DNA of 64,000 bases, taken from Rhizobium etli 8C-3 (lineage in GTDB: Bacteria; Pseudomonadota; Alphaproteobacteria; Rhizobiales; Rhizobiaceae). The stretch lies in NCBI RefSeq assembly GCF_001908375.1, contig NZ_CP017244.1, forward strand, positions 558,001 through 622,000. The letters run 5' to 3'. Below, piece after piece: positions 8,318 to 17,600 of the stretch (positions are counted from its first letter, which is position 1; every line of letters starts with the position of its first letter). Both the position numbers and the translations under genes were made by a program. Under the pieces are notes generated by a model. It did not search any database and had not been told where the DNA came from. It saw nothing but the letters and a program-made list of their open reading frames with translations.

Positions 8318-9445
8318 ATGGACGTTCGCGCCGCCGTTGCCGTTCAGGCTGGAAAACCGCTGGAAGTCATGACCGTACAGCTTGAAGGCCCGCGGGCCGG
8401 CGAGGTTCTGGTCGAGGTCAAGGCGACCGGCATCTGCCACACCGACGATTTCACGCTGTCTGGCGCCGATCCGGAGGGCCTGTTTCCGGCAATCCTCGGC
8501 CATGAGGGTGCCGGCATCGTCGTCGATGTCGGACCGGGCGTCACTTCGGTCAAGAAGGGCGACCACGTCATTCCGCTCTATACGCCGGAATGCCGTGAAT
8601 GCCCGTCCTGCCTGTCGCGCAAGACCAACCTCTGCACGGCGATCCGCGCCACCCAGGGCCAGGGCCTGATGCCGGACGGCACGAGCCGCTTTTCGATCGG
8701 CAAGGACAAGATCCATCACTACATGGGCTGCTCGACCTTTGCCAATTACACGGTGCTGCCGGAGATTGCCGTTGCCAAGGTCAATGCCGACGCCCCCTTC
8801 GACAAGATCTGCTATATCGGCTGTGGGGTCACCACCGGCATCGGTGCCGTCATCAACACCGCCAAGGTGGAGATCGGTGCCACGGCCATCGTCTTCGGCC
8901 TCGGCGGCATCGGTTTGAACGTTCTCCAGGGCCTCAGGCTTGCCGGCGCCGACATGATCATCGGTGTCGACATCAACAATGACCGCAAGGCCTGGGGCGA
9001 AAAGTTCGGCATGACGCATTTTGTCAATCCGAAGGAGGTCGAGGGCGACATCGTGGCCTATCTCGTCAACCTGACGAAGCGCGGCGCCGACCAGATCGGC
9101 GGTGCCGACTATACCTTCGACTGCACCGGCAACACCCGCGTGATGCGCCAGGCGCTGGAAGCCAGCCATCGCGGCTGGGGCAAGTCGATCGTCATCGGGG
9201 TGGCCGGTGCTGGCCAGGAGATCTCGACGCGTCCGTTCCAGCTGGTGACCGGCCGCAGCTGGATGGGCACGGCCTTCGGCGGCGCGCGCGGGCGAACCGA
9301 CGTGCCGAAGATCGTCGACTGGTACATGGAAGGCAAGATCGAGATCGATCCGATGATCACCCATACAATGCCGCTCGAGGACATCAACAAGGGCTTCGAA
9401 CTTATGCATGCCGGTCAAAGCATCCGCGGCGTGGTCGTGTATTAG
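8318..9445 (+). CDS. frmA: S-(hydroxymethyl)glutathione dehydrogenase (class III alcohol dehydrogenase)
   Basis: A 375-residue zinc alcohol dehydrogenase of class III. It oxidises S-hydroxymethylglutathione (formaldehyde plus glutathione) to S-formylglutathione with NAD. Visible signs are the catalytic zinc region GICHTDD and GHEGAGIVVDVG, the four-cysteine structural zinc loop ECRECPSCLSRKTNLC, and the NAD motif FGLGGIGLNVLQG. The start is MDVRAAVAV at 8318 after AGGAAGG; an upstream in-frame ATG at 8288 lacks a good site. Placed after the demethylase, it would consume the formaldehyde released there. A GFA-family gene lies far away at 43244. Confidence 0.93.
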   Translation: MDVRAAVAVQAGKPLEVMTVQLEGPRAGEVLVEVKATGICHTDDFTLSGADPEGLFPAILGHEGAGIVVDVGPGVTSVKKGDHVIPLYTPECRECPSCLSRKTNLCTAIRATQGQGLMPDGTSRFSIGKDKIHHYMGCSTFANYTVLPEIAVAKVNADAPFDKICYIGCGVTTGIGAVINTAKVEIGATAIVFGLGGIGLNVLQGLRLAGADMIIGVDINNDRKAWGEKFGMTHFVNPKEVEGDIVAYLVNLTKRGADQIGGADYTFDCTGNTRVMRQALEASHRGWGKSIVIGVAGAGQEISTRPFQLVTGRSWMGTAFGGARGRTDVPKIVDWYMEGKIEIDPMITHTMPLEDINKGFELMHAGQSIRGVVVY

Positions 9446-9471
9446 TGCTGCCGACGGGGCGGCGCCCGAAC

Positions 9472-9514
9472 AGCGGCACTAGGTTCGAGGCAGCCGGCCG
9501 CCCGCCGCTTTTTT
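9472..9514 (+). terminator. probable intrinsic terminator of frmA
   Basis: AGCGGC at 9472 pairs with GCCGCT ending at 9509 across a GC-rich interior, followed by six T residues (9509-9514). It lies 27 bp after the frmA stop codon. Confidence 0.5.
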
Positions 9515-9520
9515 GCCTTA

Positions 9521-9552
9521 GAGAGGCATCGGTCAGCTCACCGATGCCTCTC
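9521..9552. terminator. 13-bp inverted repeat over the ampC stop codon
   Basis: GAGAGGCATCGGT (9521-9533) and its exact complement (9540-9552) flank a 6-base loop. The stop codon of the minus-strand beta-lactamase lies within this hairpin. There is no U tract after it on the minus strand, so it may act as a transcript-end stabiliser rather than a classical terminator. Confidence 0.45.
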
Positions 9553-10734
9553 GTCCTGCGATACGGTATCAAGCATCTTGAGGATCGAGTGGGCGGCCTT
9601 AACCCGCTCAGGGATGGGATAGTTTCGGTTGGCAAGCAGTACTACACCGATCCGGCGCGTCGGCACGAACGCGGCATAGGCTCCAAAGCCACCGGTGGAA
9701 CCTGTCTTATTGAGAAACACGTTCTCTGCTGGCTTTTGTGGCGGCACCAGCGGGGCCACCGCGTGAGGCTTCATCGCCATGTCGGAAGAGTTTCCATGTA
9801 GGAGTGTATCCAGTCTCGCCGGCCAGGCATAAAGCTCCCACCCCAGGGACTGGAACGTATCACCTATCCGGTAGTAGCCGATCTGGGTTGCGCCGATCGC
9901 CTTCTTCAGCGAGGGTTCAAGCCCGGAGGAATCTATGTTCACCTCGACGAAGCGCAACAGGTCAGCCGCAGTCGTCTTGACCCCGTAGGCCTGTGCATCG
10001 AGTGCTCCTGGGCTTACTCGCACGGGGTTGTTTTGCTTGTTGTAGCCGAAGGCATAATCTTTCATTTCCGTCTCGGGGACGCGGATATAGCTGTTGACGA
10101 GACCAAGTGCCGGAAAGAGCGTGTCCTCCATGAGCTCGGGGAAGGGCGTTCTGAGGCTCGCAGCTGCGAGGGTTCCGAAGAGACCAATGCTGGGATTGGA
10201 GTAGACGCGATATGTGCCGGGTTCATAGCCGGGGCGCCATCCGCGGAAATAGCGCGTGAGCGTGCTGTTGCTGACCTCGCCGGGAAACTGCAGCGGCAGG
10301 CCTCCTGCCGTATAGGTGCCCAGTTCGAGGACGTTGATATGGTCGAAGGCACTGCCCGCCAGCTCCCGCATATGCTCGCTTGCAGCATCGGAGAAGGCGA
10401 GGGCGCCTTTAGCCTCGGCATAGGCGCCGAGCGTGGCGGTAAAGGTTTTGCTGACGGAGCCGATCTCGAACAGCGTGTCAGCGGTGACGGGCGTTGCCTT
10501 TTCCTTGTCGGCGAGACCGTAGTTGAAAATAAACCGGCGGCCATCGACAGTGATGCCCACCGCCATGCCGGCTACGCCGTTTTCGGCCATCAACGTCTTG
10601 ACGGTCCGGTCGACCACGGGCCTGATCCTGCCTTCAACAGCGTCTGCTTGTGCATGGCAGGCGAAAAAGGTGCCGAAAAGGGAGAAACAGGCACCTGCGC
10701 AAAGCGCATAAGTCCTGCTGGATATTGTACTCAT
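9538..10734 (-). CDS. ampC: class C beta-lactamase
   Basis: A 398-residue periplasmic serine beta-lactamase. A signal peptide precedes the mature part (cleavage probably near ACHAQA-DAVEG). All class C motifs are present: S93-V-S-K96, Y178-S-N180 and K343-T-G345 (KTGSTGGFGAY). It hydrolyses cephalosporin-type beta-lactams through an acyl-serine intermediate. The start is MSTISSRT at 10734, preceded by GAGGAG. No divergent ampR LysR gene is adjacent, so classical AmpR induction is not supported here. Length is slightly above the ~380 usual for the family. It is monocistronic and followed by a strong hairpin. Confidence 0.92.
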   Translation of the reverse strand: MSTISSRTYALCAGACFSLFGTFFACHAQADAVEGRIRPVVDRTVKTLMAENGVAGMAVGITVDGRRFIFNYGLADKEKATPVTADTLFEIGSVSKTFTATLGAYAEAKGALAFSDAASEHMRELAGSAFDHINVLELGTYTAGGLPLQFPGEVSNSTLTRYFRGWRPGYEPGTYRVYSNPSIGLFGTLAAASLRTPFPELMEDTLFPALGLVNSYIRVPETEMKDYAFGYNKQNNPVRVSPGALDAQAYGVKTTAADLLRFVEVNIDSSGLEPSLKKAIGATQIGYYRIGDTFQSLGWELYAWPARLDTLLHGNSSDMAMKPHAVAPLVPPQKPAENVFLNKTGSTGGFGAYAAFVPTRRIGVVLLANRNYPIPERVKAAHSILKMLDTVSQDERHR

Positions 10735-10962
10735 AGCTCCTCGTATCCTAATGGGCCGCATTCCCGAACGCGGGCTTGCTCAATGTGAAAGGCCCGCAGC
10801 TGCGGCCCGCGCGCATGCCGCCAAGGCACGCGCGGCCGCACCAGGGCGCGACAAACTATATAGGCCGTCGTCAGCGCCCTGAACAAACGAGGAAATCTGG
10901 GCTCAGGTATGAGAAAATCTAGGTCTGCCGAGAGCCGTTGAAGCTCGGGGAACCCTCCGATT

Positions 10963-11367
10963 TCAAATGGCGCTGGCCCTATCCATGTAAGCCGGTTCGA
11001 AAACGTGTCCGTCCGGATCAGCAAAACTGCGCAGGTACATGAATCCCAAATCCTGCGGCTCGCGGACGTCCGCTTGGCCGCCTGATCTGGCGGCAGCCTC
11101 CACCATGGCGTCGACCTCCTCGCGGCTGTCGCGAGACAGAGCGATCAGCATCCCGCTTGTCGCGTGCGCGTCAGCAATCGGCTTTGCTGTGAAAGTCTGA
11201 TAATAACCATGTTGCAGAAGCTGGAACGTGATCGTTTCAGACCACACCATCGAACTTGCATTTGCATTGGAGAACTGCTCGTTCTTGACGCATCCGATGG
11301 CCTCGTAGAAGGCCGTCGCGGTAGCCAGGTCCTTCACCGGCAGGTTCAGAAAGATCATTCTAGTCAT
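10963..11367 (-). CDS. VOC-family protein (glyoxalase/bleomycin-resistance fold)
   Basis: A 134-residue protein with the paired beta-alpha-beta-beta-beta layout of the vicinal oxygen chelate family: MIFLNLPVKDLATATAFYEA at the start and FMYLRSFADPDGHVFEPAYMD at the end. The C-terminal DPDGHVFE is typical of the 'PhnB/glyoxalase-like' branch. Substrate cannot be told. It lies 24 bp downstream of a small cupin gene on the same strand, and both are divergent from a MarR regulator, so they probably form one MarR-controlled operon. Confidence 0.8.
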   Translation of the reverse strand: MTRMIFLNLPVKDLATATAFYEAIGCVKNEQFSNANASSMVWSETITFQLLQHGYYQTFTAKPIADAHATSGMLIALSRDSREEVDAMVEAAARSGGQADVREPQDLGFMYLRSFADPDGHVFEPAYMDRASAI

Positions 11368-11391
11368 TATCTTGCTCCTCTCAGAGATGGC

Positions 11392-11727
11392 TTAGACAAA
11401 AGTCTGCTCGAACGTCTGGCTCGGATGGATGCAGACGATCTCCAGCCGGTCGGTACCGACATTTTCGAAACGATGAGGAACGTTGGCGGGGCCAACAATG
11501 ATGTCGCCGGCAAAACCGCGCATCCTATCATTGCCAACCGTAAACTCAGCCTCTCCCTTTCGAACCACCCAGGTCTCGGCATAGGGATGAACATGCAGCG
11601 CCGGGCCGCGGCCCGGATCCGCATCCACGATAAAAAGCGACACCTCGCTGCCGAAGTTACGACCTTCGAAGCGGACAGTACGGCTCGTGCCGGGTTCGGG
11701 CTGCTGATAGCGATATACCGAAAACAT
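11392..11727 (-). CDS. single-domain cupin protein
   Basis: A 111-residue cupin. The metal motif is seen in GPALHVHPYAETWVVRKGEAEF (HxH...E) and the second motif in GPANVPHRFENVG (His). Cupins of this size are metal-dependent isomerases, dioxygenases or binding proteins; the substrate is not evident. The start is MFSVYRYQQ at 11727 with GGAGG 5 bases upstream. It is the first gene after the divergent MarR gene and probably cotranscribed with the VOC gene. Confidence 0.8.
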   Translation of the reverse strand: MFSVYRYQQPEPGTSRTVRFEGRNFGSEVSLFIVDADPGRGPALHVHPYAETWVVRKGEAEFTVGNDRMRGFAGDIIVGPANVPHRFENVGTDRLEIVCIHPSQTFEQTFV

Positions 11728-11793
11728 CCTGATCCTCCAGTCGTTACCAATTATCTTCACAGGAAGACATATTGGCAAAACTGTCTTCTCGTC

Positions 11794-11826
11794 AAGATAA
11801 ATATCTTCTCGCAAAGATATCTTTGC
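11794..11826. promoter_or_regulatory. palindromes in the cupin/marR intergenic region
   Basis: GCAAAGATATCTTTGC at 11811-11826 is a perfect 16-bp palindrome. AAGATA-AA-TATCTT at 11794-11807 lies just before it and shares the same AAGATA half-site. A looser pair GAAGAC...GTCTTC (11763-11768 and 11783-11788) lies further toward the cupin gene. The spacing between divergent genes suits a MarR dimer. Confidence 0.6.
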
Positions 11827-11845
11827 CGCAGAGGCTCCATGGTGT

Positions 11846-12451
11846 ATGGAACAGCACGACGCAATTGTGGGCACGACGAAGCAAACGAGGATCAGGCGGG
11901 TGGCGCCAGACAACAACCGCGGCTCAAAAGAGGGCGCTGTCGAGGACCATGTCGACCGGCTCCGCGCGCAATGGGCTCGCGAATTGCCAGACCTCGACAC
12001 CGAGCCGATGGCGATTCTGGGACGCGCGAAACGGCTAACAAACCTGGTGTCGCCCTCCATTGAGGAGACCTTTGCCAAATTCGGCCTCGATCGCGGCGAG
12101 TTCGACGTCATCGCGACCCTGCGCAGATCTGGCCAACCCTACCAGCTGACGCCGACGGCCATGTATACGACGCTCATGCTGTCGTCGGGTGGGTTGACGC
12201 ACCGCCTCGATCGGCTGGAAAAGGCTGGTCTGGTTGTGCGCGAAAAATCCGCCCGCGACGGTCGGAGTGTTGTCGTTTGTCTGACCGCATCGGGCATCGC
12301 GCTAGCCGAAAAGGCGTTTCGCGCCGATATGGCCAGTGAACTCTTGTTCCTGAAAAGTTTGGATGCCGAAGAGCGCGCGGCACTCGCCGCCCTGCTGCGC
12401 AAGCTTGTCATGAGTATAGAGGCTGGCCCCAGCGATGAAGCAACCTCTTGA
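11846..12451 (+). CDS. MarR-family transcriptional regulator
   Basis: Up to 201 residues. The winged helix is visible: LDRGEFDVIATLRRSGQPYQ, LTPTAMYTTLMLSSGGLTHRL (recognition helix), then the wing LVVREKSARDGRSVVVCLT. The first ~30 residues are low-complexity; a GTG at 11900 is an alternative start giving a more typical ~183-residue protein. It is divergent from the cupin-VOC pair with a perfect palindrome between, so autoregulation and control of those two genes is likely. Ligand unknown. Confidence 0.85.
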   Translation: MEQHDAIVGTTKQTRIRRVAPDNNRGSKEGAVEDHVDRLRAQWARELPDLDTEPMAILGRAKRLTNLVSPSIEETFAKFGLDRGEFDVIATLRRSGQPYQLTPTAMYTTLMLSSGGLTHRLDRLEKAGLVVREKSARDGRSVVVCLTASGIALAEKAFRADMASELLFLKSLDAEERAALAALLRKLVMSIEAGPSDEATS

Positions 12452-12628
12452 TCTCGATGTCGCGTCGGCGTCAGAAACTCACTCTCAGCGTTGATCGCGG
12501 GGCCAGGTGCGATATGAAGGCGCTTCAGATGTAAGCTGGAAAAATCTCATCGCCTTTATCCGTACGCCCGCGTTGTTCGCGACCCGTAGGCCTCAGCACT
12601 CGGTCCGGGTTCGGCATTCGACCTGTGG

Positions 12629-13678
12629 TCACCTCGATCCTTCACTGGAAGCGATCGCGCTTCTACTCTGGTCCTGTGTCCACCGACAAAAAGCCTCGGG
12701 CAGTACGTTCGACCCGCAGATCACCGTGACCACACGCTTGCCACGGTATCGCGAGGGATCTTCCAGCATCGCTGCAACGCCAAGGGCGGCCGATGGCTCG
12801 ACCACGAGACCGGCGTGCCGAAGGAGCAGGCGCATGCCCGCCTTGATGCTTGCCTCCTCAACCAGCGGCACGTGATTGGCGACGGCGAGCAGGTCCTGAA
12901 GGACCACTGCGATTGGGAACCGGCCGGCGACACCGTCGGCGATGGTATCGGCGCGGTCGGTGGTGACGATTGATCGCGCCCGCCAAGACAGGGCCATGGC
13001 GGGCGCCCCGCTCGGCTGGATGCATACAACCTCCGTCGCGGGCGACAGGCACTTGAAAACGTGGCCGACGCCGGTTGCGAGCGCACCGCCGCCGAGCGCG
13101 AGCAGGATCGTATCGATGCGGCCGAACCCTTCGACAAGCTCCAGCCCGATAGTGCCTGCGCCTTCGCAGGTGTCGAGGTTCTCGCTGTCCTCCACGAGTA
13201 AAGCGTTGCCGCTGGCCGCGATCTCGCGAGCGCGCTTTCGCGCGTCCTCGATGTCGCCCTCGACAAGTTCGACGGCGGCTCCAAGCCGGCGAATGCGGTC
13301 GATCTTGGCGGCATTGGCGCTTTTGGCGGCGACCACTGTCACGCCAATACTGCGTTCCCGCCCGCTATATGCGAGCGCCTGCCCGAGATTGCCGGCGCTG
13401 GCGCAGACCGCGGCCCTTTGATCAGCGCTTCTTGCGAGGCGGGACATTGCGACCTCGGTCCCACGTCCCTTGAAGCATCGGATCGGATTTGCGGTCTCAA
13501 GTTTGATGACGAGTTCGCAGCCCAGAAGATCGCCAAGAGACGGACAGCCGAATTGGGGCGTGTCGCGAAACATCCGTGAGATTTGTTTTCTCGCCTCAAA
13601 GATGCGTCCGAGGTCGAGCCTGGTGTCTGGTTGTCTGGCTTCCCGGAATGCTGCGGGACTTTCACTGACTGGCTGCAT
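12629..13678 (-). CDS. PLP-dependent serine/threonine dehydratase-like enzyme (fold type II)
   Basis: A 349-residue fold-type-II PLP enzyme. The Schiff-base lysine lies in ETANPIRCFKGRGTE, the substrate loop is CASAGNLGQALAYS, and the glycine-rich phosphate loop is LLALGGGALATGVGHVF. C-terminal VVTVICGSNVLPEAF matches the family end. No ACT regulatory domain is present, so it resembles catabolic rather than biosynthetic threonine dehydratases. The start is MQPVSESP at 13678 with GGAGG upstream. It is divergent from an XRE-cupin regulator, and an inverted repeat lies between them. The amino-acid substrate cannot be told. Confidence 0.82.
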   Translation of the reverse strand: MQPVSESPAAFREARQPDTRLDLGRIFEARKQISRMFRDTPQFGCPSLGDLLGCELVIKLETANPIRCFKGRGTEVAMSRLARSADQRAAVCASAGNLGQALAYSGRERSIGVTVVAAKSANAAKIDRIRRLGAAVELVEGDIEDARKRAREIAASGNALLVEDSENLDTCEGAGTIGLELVEGFGRIDTILLALGGGALATGVGHVFKCLSPATEVVCIQPSGAPAMALSWRARSIVTTDRADTIADGVAGRFPIAVVLQDLLAVANHVPLVEEASIKAGMRLLLRHAGLVVEPSAALGVAAMLEDPSRYRGKRVVTVICGSNVLPEAFCRWTQDQSRSAIASSEGSR

Positions 13679-13713
13679 GTGACATCCTCCGACGCTGTTG
13701 GGGTTGCGCATTT

Positions 13714-13754
13714 GTACGTTATAGCGCACGTTGGAAGTGTACGCTATAACGCAC
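13714..13754. promoter_or_regulatory. operator-like inverted repeat between dehydratase and XRE-cupin genes
   Basis: GTACGTTATAGCGCAC (13714-13729) and GTACGCTATAACGCAC (13739-13754) are inverted copies agreeing at 14 of 16 positions, separated by 9 bp. The site sits 36 bp from the dehydratase start and 20 bp from the regulator start, so one bound regulator could block both. Confidence 0.6.
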
Positions 13755-13774
13755 AAACGCGAGGAAAGTCACAT

Positions 13775-14380
13775 ATGAAGTCCATCAGTCCCGTTGACAC
13801 GGGCAAGCTGCTGAAAACGATCAGACACGACCTTGGATGGAGCCTCGACAAGACTGCAGCGCATACTGGAGTGAGCAAGGCTATGCTGGGCCAGATCGAG
13901 CGTGGCGAATCCACGCCGACGGTCGCGACGCTTTGGAAGATCGCGACGGGCTTGCGGGTTCCGATGACCGCCCTGCTTGAGCCGGATCGCGAAGTAGGCG
14001 ATGTATTGCTTTTGCGTGACGCCAGTCGTCTGCGGGTGCGCCCGTCGGAGGAGGGGATGCAACGCGCATTGTTGTTCCCTTATGAGACCCGTTTCGGTTT
14101 CGAACTCTATGAACTGACCTTCGCGCCCGACTTCGAGAGTATCTCAGAGCCGCATGACATCGGGGTTGTGGAGCATGTGAGCGTCCTGCGCGGGGAGATC
14201 GAATTGCTGGTGGAGGAAGAGTGGAGACTGGTGGAGCAAGGGCAGTCGCTGAGGTTCCCTGCCGACCGCCGCCATGGCTACCGCAATCGGACGCAAAGTG
14301 AGACTGTTGTCATGGATCTCATCCACTATCGGTTCATCCCACAGAATATCGCAGGGCGCAAACCGCAAGCGGCTTCTTGA
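13775..14380 (+). CDS. XRE-cupin transcriptional regulator
   Basis: A 201-residue regulator with an N-terminal XRE helix-turn-helix (LDKTAAHTGVSKAMLGQIER, GESTPTVATLWKIATGL) and a C-terminal cupin (EHVSVLRGEIELLVEEEWRL, FPADRRHGYRN). This architecture is used by regulators sensing small metabolites such as amino acids or polyamines. The start is MKSISPVD at 13775 with GAGGAAAG upstream; an in-frame extension to 13583 would overlap the divergent gene. It faces away from the dehydratase gene, its likely target. Confidence 0.88.
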   Translation: MKSISPVDTGKLLKTIRHDLGWSLDKTAAHTGVSKAMLGQIERGESTPTVATLWKIATGLRVPMTALLEPDREVGDVLLLRDASRLRVRPSEEGMQRALLFPYETRFGFELYELTFAPDFESISEPHDIGVVEHVSVLRGEIELLVEEEWRLVEQGQSLRFPADRRHGYRNRTQSETVVMDLIHYRFIPQNIAGRKPQAAS

Positions 14381-14616
14381 CGGGCAAGGTCGCGCATATG
14401 GCAAGATGTTGAACGGCCGCCGGTTTCGTTTGCTCGCTCTTGACCGCGCATGCTGCCAATAGGGCCCGCAGTGCGACAATGGCCTCAATGCTTCAGGAAC
14501 TCGTCACAACTTTCTTCGGATTTCGGTTAAGTGGACATGAGCGTTCTCAGCTCCGAGGTCGCAGTGGCGGAAGCGGCCGCGCGGTCTGATCCGGACACGC
14601 GCGGCACTTCCCCGTG

Positions 14617-17600
14617 TCAGCCGATCGTCATGAGGCTTGCATTGCCGCCGGCCGCAGCCGTGTTGATCGAAATCGAAACCTCTTCCAGCAGCCAATTGAG
14701 GCAATATGCCTCGTGATCCCTTGCAAGCTCATCGGTCGTGGCCGACTGAACGAGGACAAGAGGACCCTTCAAGGCCGCGATCCTTTTGTTGATCGAGGCT
14801 GTGCGTTCGATATCCCCTTCTATCAGGGCGCCCGAAAATGGTCCGTCGGATTCCCAATTCGAACTCCAGGAAACCCTAGCCAAAACGGACGCTGGAAGCG
14901 CGGTAAGGGCGGTCTCAAGGTTCGACGCAAGATCGATCACAATCTGGTTTCCGGTGGCCAATGCCGCCGCAAGCTGACGGAAAAGGCCCTTTGCCGTTGC
15001 CGGCGCAAGGAGGATCCGCCCCCTTGGATGAAGGGCATATAGGTTTCGTTCGCCCACAGGTCCCGCCAATTCCTTTTCGAGCCCGAGCGCGGAAATCGCG
15101 GCAAGCTCACGGGCTGCTTCCGCTTCGTCGTTATGGCCTTTTCGGCCCAGCCAGGATGCAAAATCGCGAAGCGCAGGGTCGGTATGGACCGAACTGTGTT
15201 GCGGCGGGACGGGCGCGCGCTGTACGAGACGGCCGATGTAGAGTGGCCCGCCGGCCTTGGGTCCCGTGCCGGACAAGCCCCGTCCGCCGAAGGGCTGGAC
15301 GCCGACCACGGCGCCGATGATGTTGCGGTTGACGTAGAGATTGCCCGCCTTCACCCGTCCCGTGACGTGCTCGATTGTCTCGTCCAGTCGCGTATGGAGC
15401 CCGAAAGTGAGGCCGTAGCCGGAATTGTTGATATCGTCGATCAGGCGATCGAGATCTTCGCGGCGGTATCGGATGACATGCAGCACAGGTCCGAACACTT
15501 CGCGCGTCAGGTCCGACATCTGCTTCAGTTCGATGATCGTAGGCGGAACGAAGGTGCCACGAGCGGCAGTGTCGGGCAGCGGCAATTGCTCTACCTTGCA
15601 ACCGAGCGACCGCATCCGTTCGATGTGCTGGTCGATCTCGGCCCTTGCCTGCTCGGATATCACCGGCCCGACGTCGATGTTGAGCTGGTCGGTGCGTCCG
15701 ATCCTGAGCTCCTTCAACGCCCCCTTCAACATGGTAAGAGTCCTGTCAGCGACTTCATCCTGGAGACAAAGAACTCGCAAAGCCGAGCAACGCTGGCCGG
15801 CACTGTCGAAGGCGGAGGCAATCACGTCGGCAACGACCTGCTCGGCGAGCGCCGAGGAATCCACGATCATCCCGTTCTGTCCACCCGTTTCCGCAATCAA
15901 CGGTATCGGTTTTCCGGCCGGCGAAAGGCGCTCGCTGAGCTGGGCCTGGATTTGACGGGCGACTTCGGTCGAGCCGGTGAACATGACCCCGGCCGTTTCC
16001 GGGGCCGCCACCAGTGCAGCTCCGAGGCGGCCGCTGCCGGGCACGAACTGCAGCGCGCCGCGCGGTACGCCGGCTTCATGCAGGATCTTCACGCTTTCAT
16101 AGGCGATGATCGGGGTGACGCCGGCCGGTTTTGCCATCACCGAATTGCCGGCAACGAGGGCAGCCGCCACCTGGCCCGTGAAAATCGCCAGCGGAAAATT
16201 CCAGGGGCTGATGCAGACGATCGCGCCGAGCGGTGCATGTGCTGGACCGAGCGTCTTGCGTGCCTGTACGGCATAATAGCGCAGGAAGTCGATTGCTTCA
16301 CGGACCTCGCCGACCGCATTGGCGGCTGACTTGCCTGCTTCCCGCATGGCAATGGCCATCAGGATCTCGATGCGGGCCTGCATGATGTCGGCTGCTCTAT
16401 CAAGGCAGGCTGCTCGCTCGCGAGGCGACAACGAAGCCCACTGTGCGACACCATCGGCAGCCATACGTGCAACCCTGGGCGCATCGTCAGCCTTGAGCTC
16501 CGTAACGTGACCCACGATATCGGAGTGATCGGCTGGATTGGCGATCGGCCGTGTCTCACCGTCCTGCGAGCCGTCGGCGAGCAAAGGCATGGCATGGAAG
16601 TTTTGCGAAAGGGTGGCGGCGAGATGAGCGGAAAGCTCCGCCAAGGCTGCTTCGTTCGAAAGGTCGATCCCCTTCGAATTGAGCCGGTCCTTTCCGAAAA
16701 GCGCAGCCGGAAGTGCGATCTGGTCATGCGGCATGCCGACGACGGGCATGGCCTCGACGACGTCCACAGGGTCTGAAACAAGCTCATCGACCGAGACGTT
16801 GGGATCAGAGATACGGTTTACGAACGATGAGTTCGCGCCGTTTTCGAGAAGGCGGCGGACAAGATAGGCGAGCAAGGTCTCATGCGTGCCGACTGGCGCA
16901 TAGATGCGGCACGGACGATTGAGCTTGGCCTTGCCTACGACCTCGTCATAGAGCGGTTCGCCCATGCCGTGCAGGCATTGGAACTCGTATTTTCCAACCT
17001 GAAACTCGGGACCGGCCAGATGATATATCGTCGCAAGCGTTTGCGCGTTGTGAGTGGCAAACTGCGGGAAGACGAGATCGACGGCAGCGAGCAGCTTGCG
17101 CGCACAGGCAATGTAGGAAACGTCGGTATGAACCTTGCGGGTGAAGACGGGAAAGTCTTCAAGGCCGTCGAGCTGAGCGCGTTTGATTTCGGCATCCCAG
17201 TAGGCGCCCTTGACCAGCCGCACCATCATCCGGCGACCGGAACGCCGTGCAAGATCAATGATGTAGTCGAGGACGAAGGGGCAGCGCTTGCCATAGGCCT
17301 GCACCACGAAACCGAGGCCGTTCCAGCCGCTGAGATCCTGGTCGAGGCTCAATTCTTCGAGAATGTCGAGCGAAAGCTCGAGCCTGTCGGCTTCCTCGGC
17401 GTCGATGTTGAGACCGATGTCGTACCTTTTTGCCAGGAGCGCGAGCTGCTTTACCCGAGGCAGCAATTCGCCGATCACACGGTCCGCCTGAGCGCGGGCG
17501 TAACGTGGATGCAGCGCCGAGAGTTTGATGGAAATTCCGGGACCCTCATATATGCCGCGGCCATTGGAGGCCTTGCCGATGGCATGGATCGCTGCCTCGT

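Noticed and set aside
8075..9418. 447-codon minus-strand frame opposite frmA
   Set aside because: His/Asp/Arg-rich shadow of a strongly conserved gene; no family and no ribosome-binding site.
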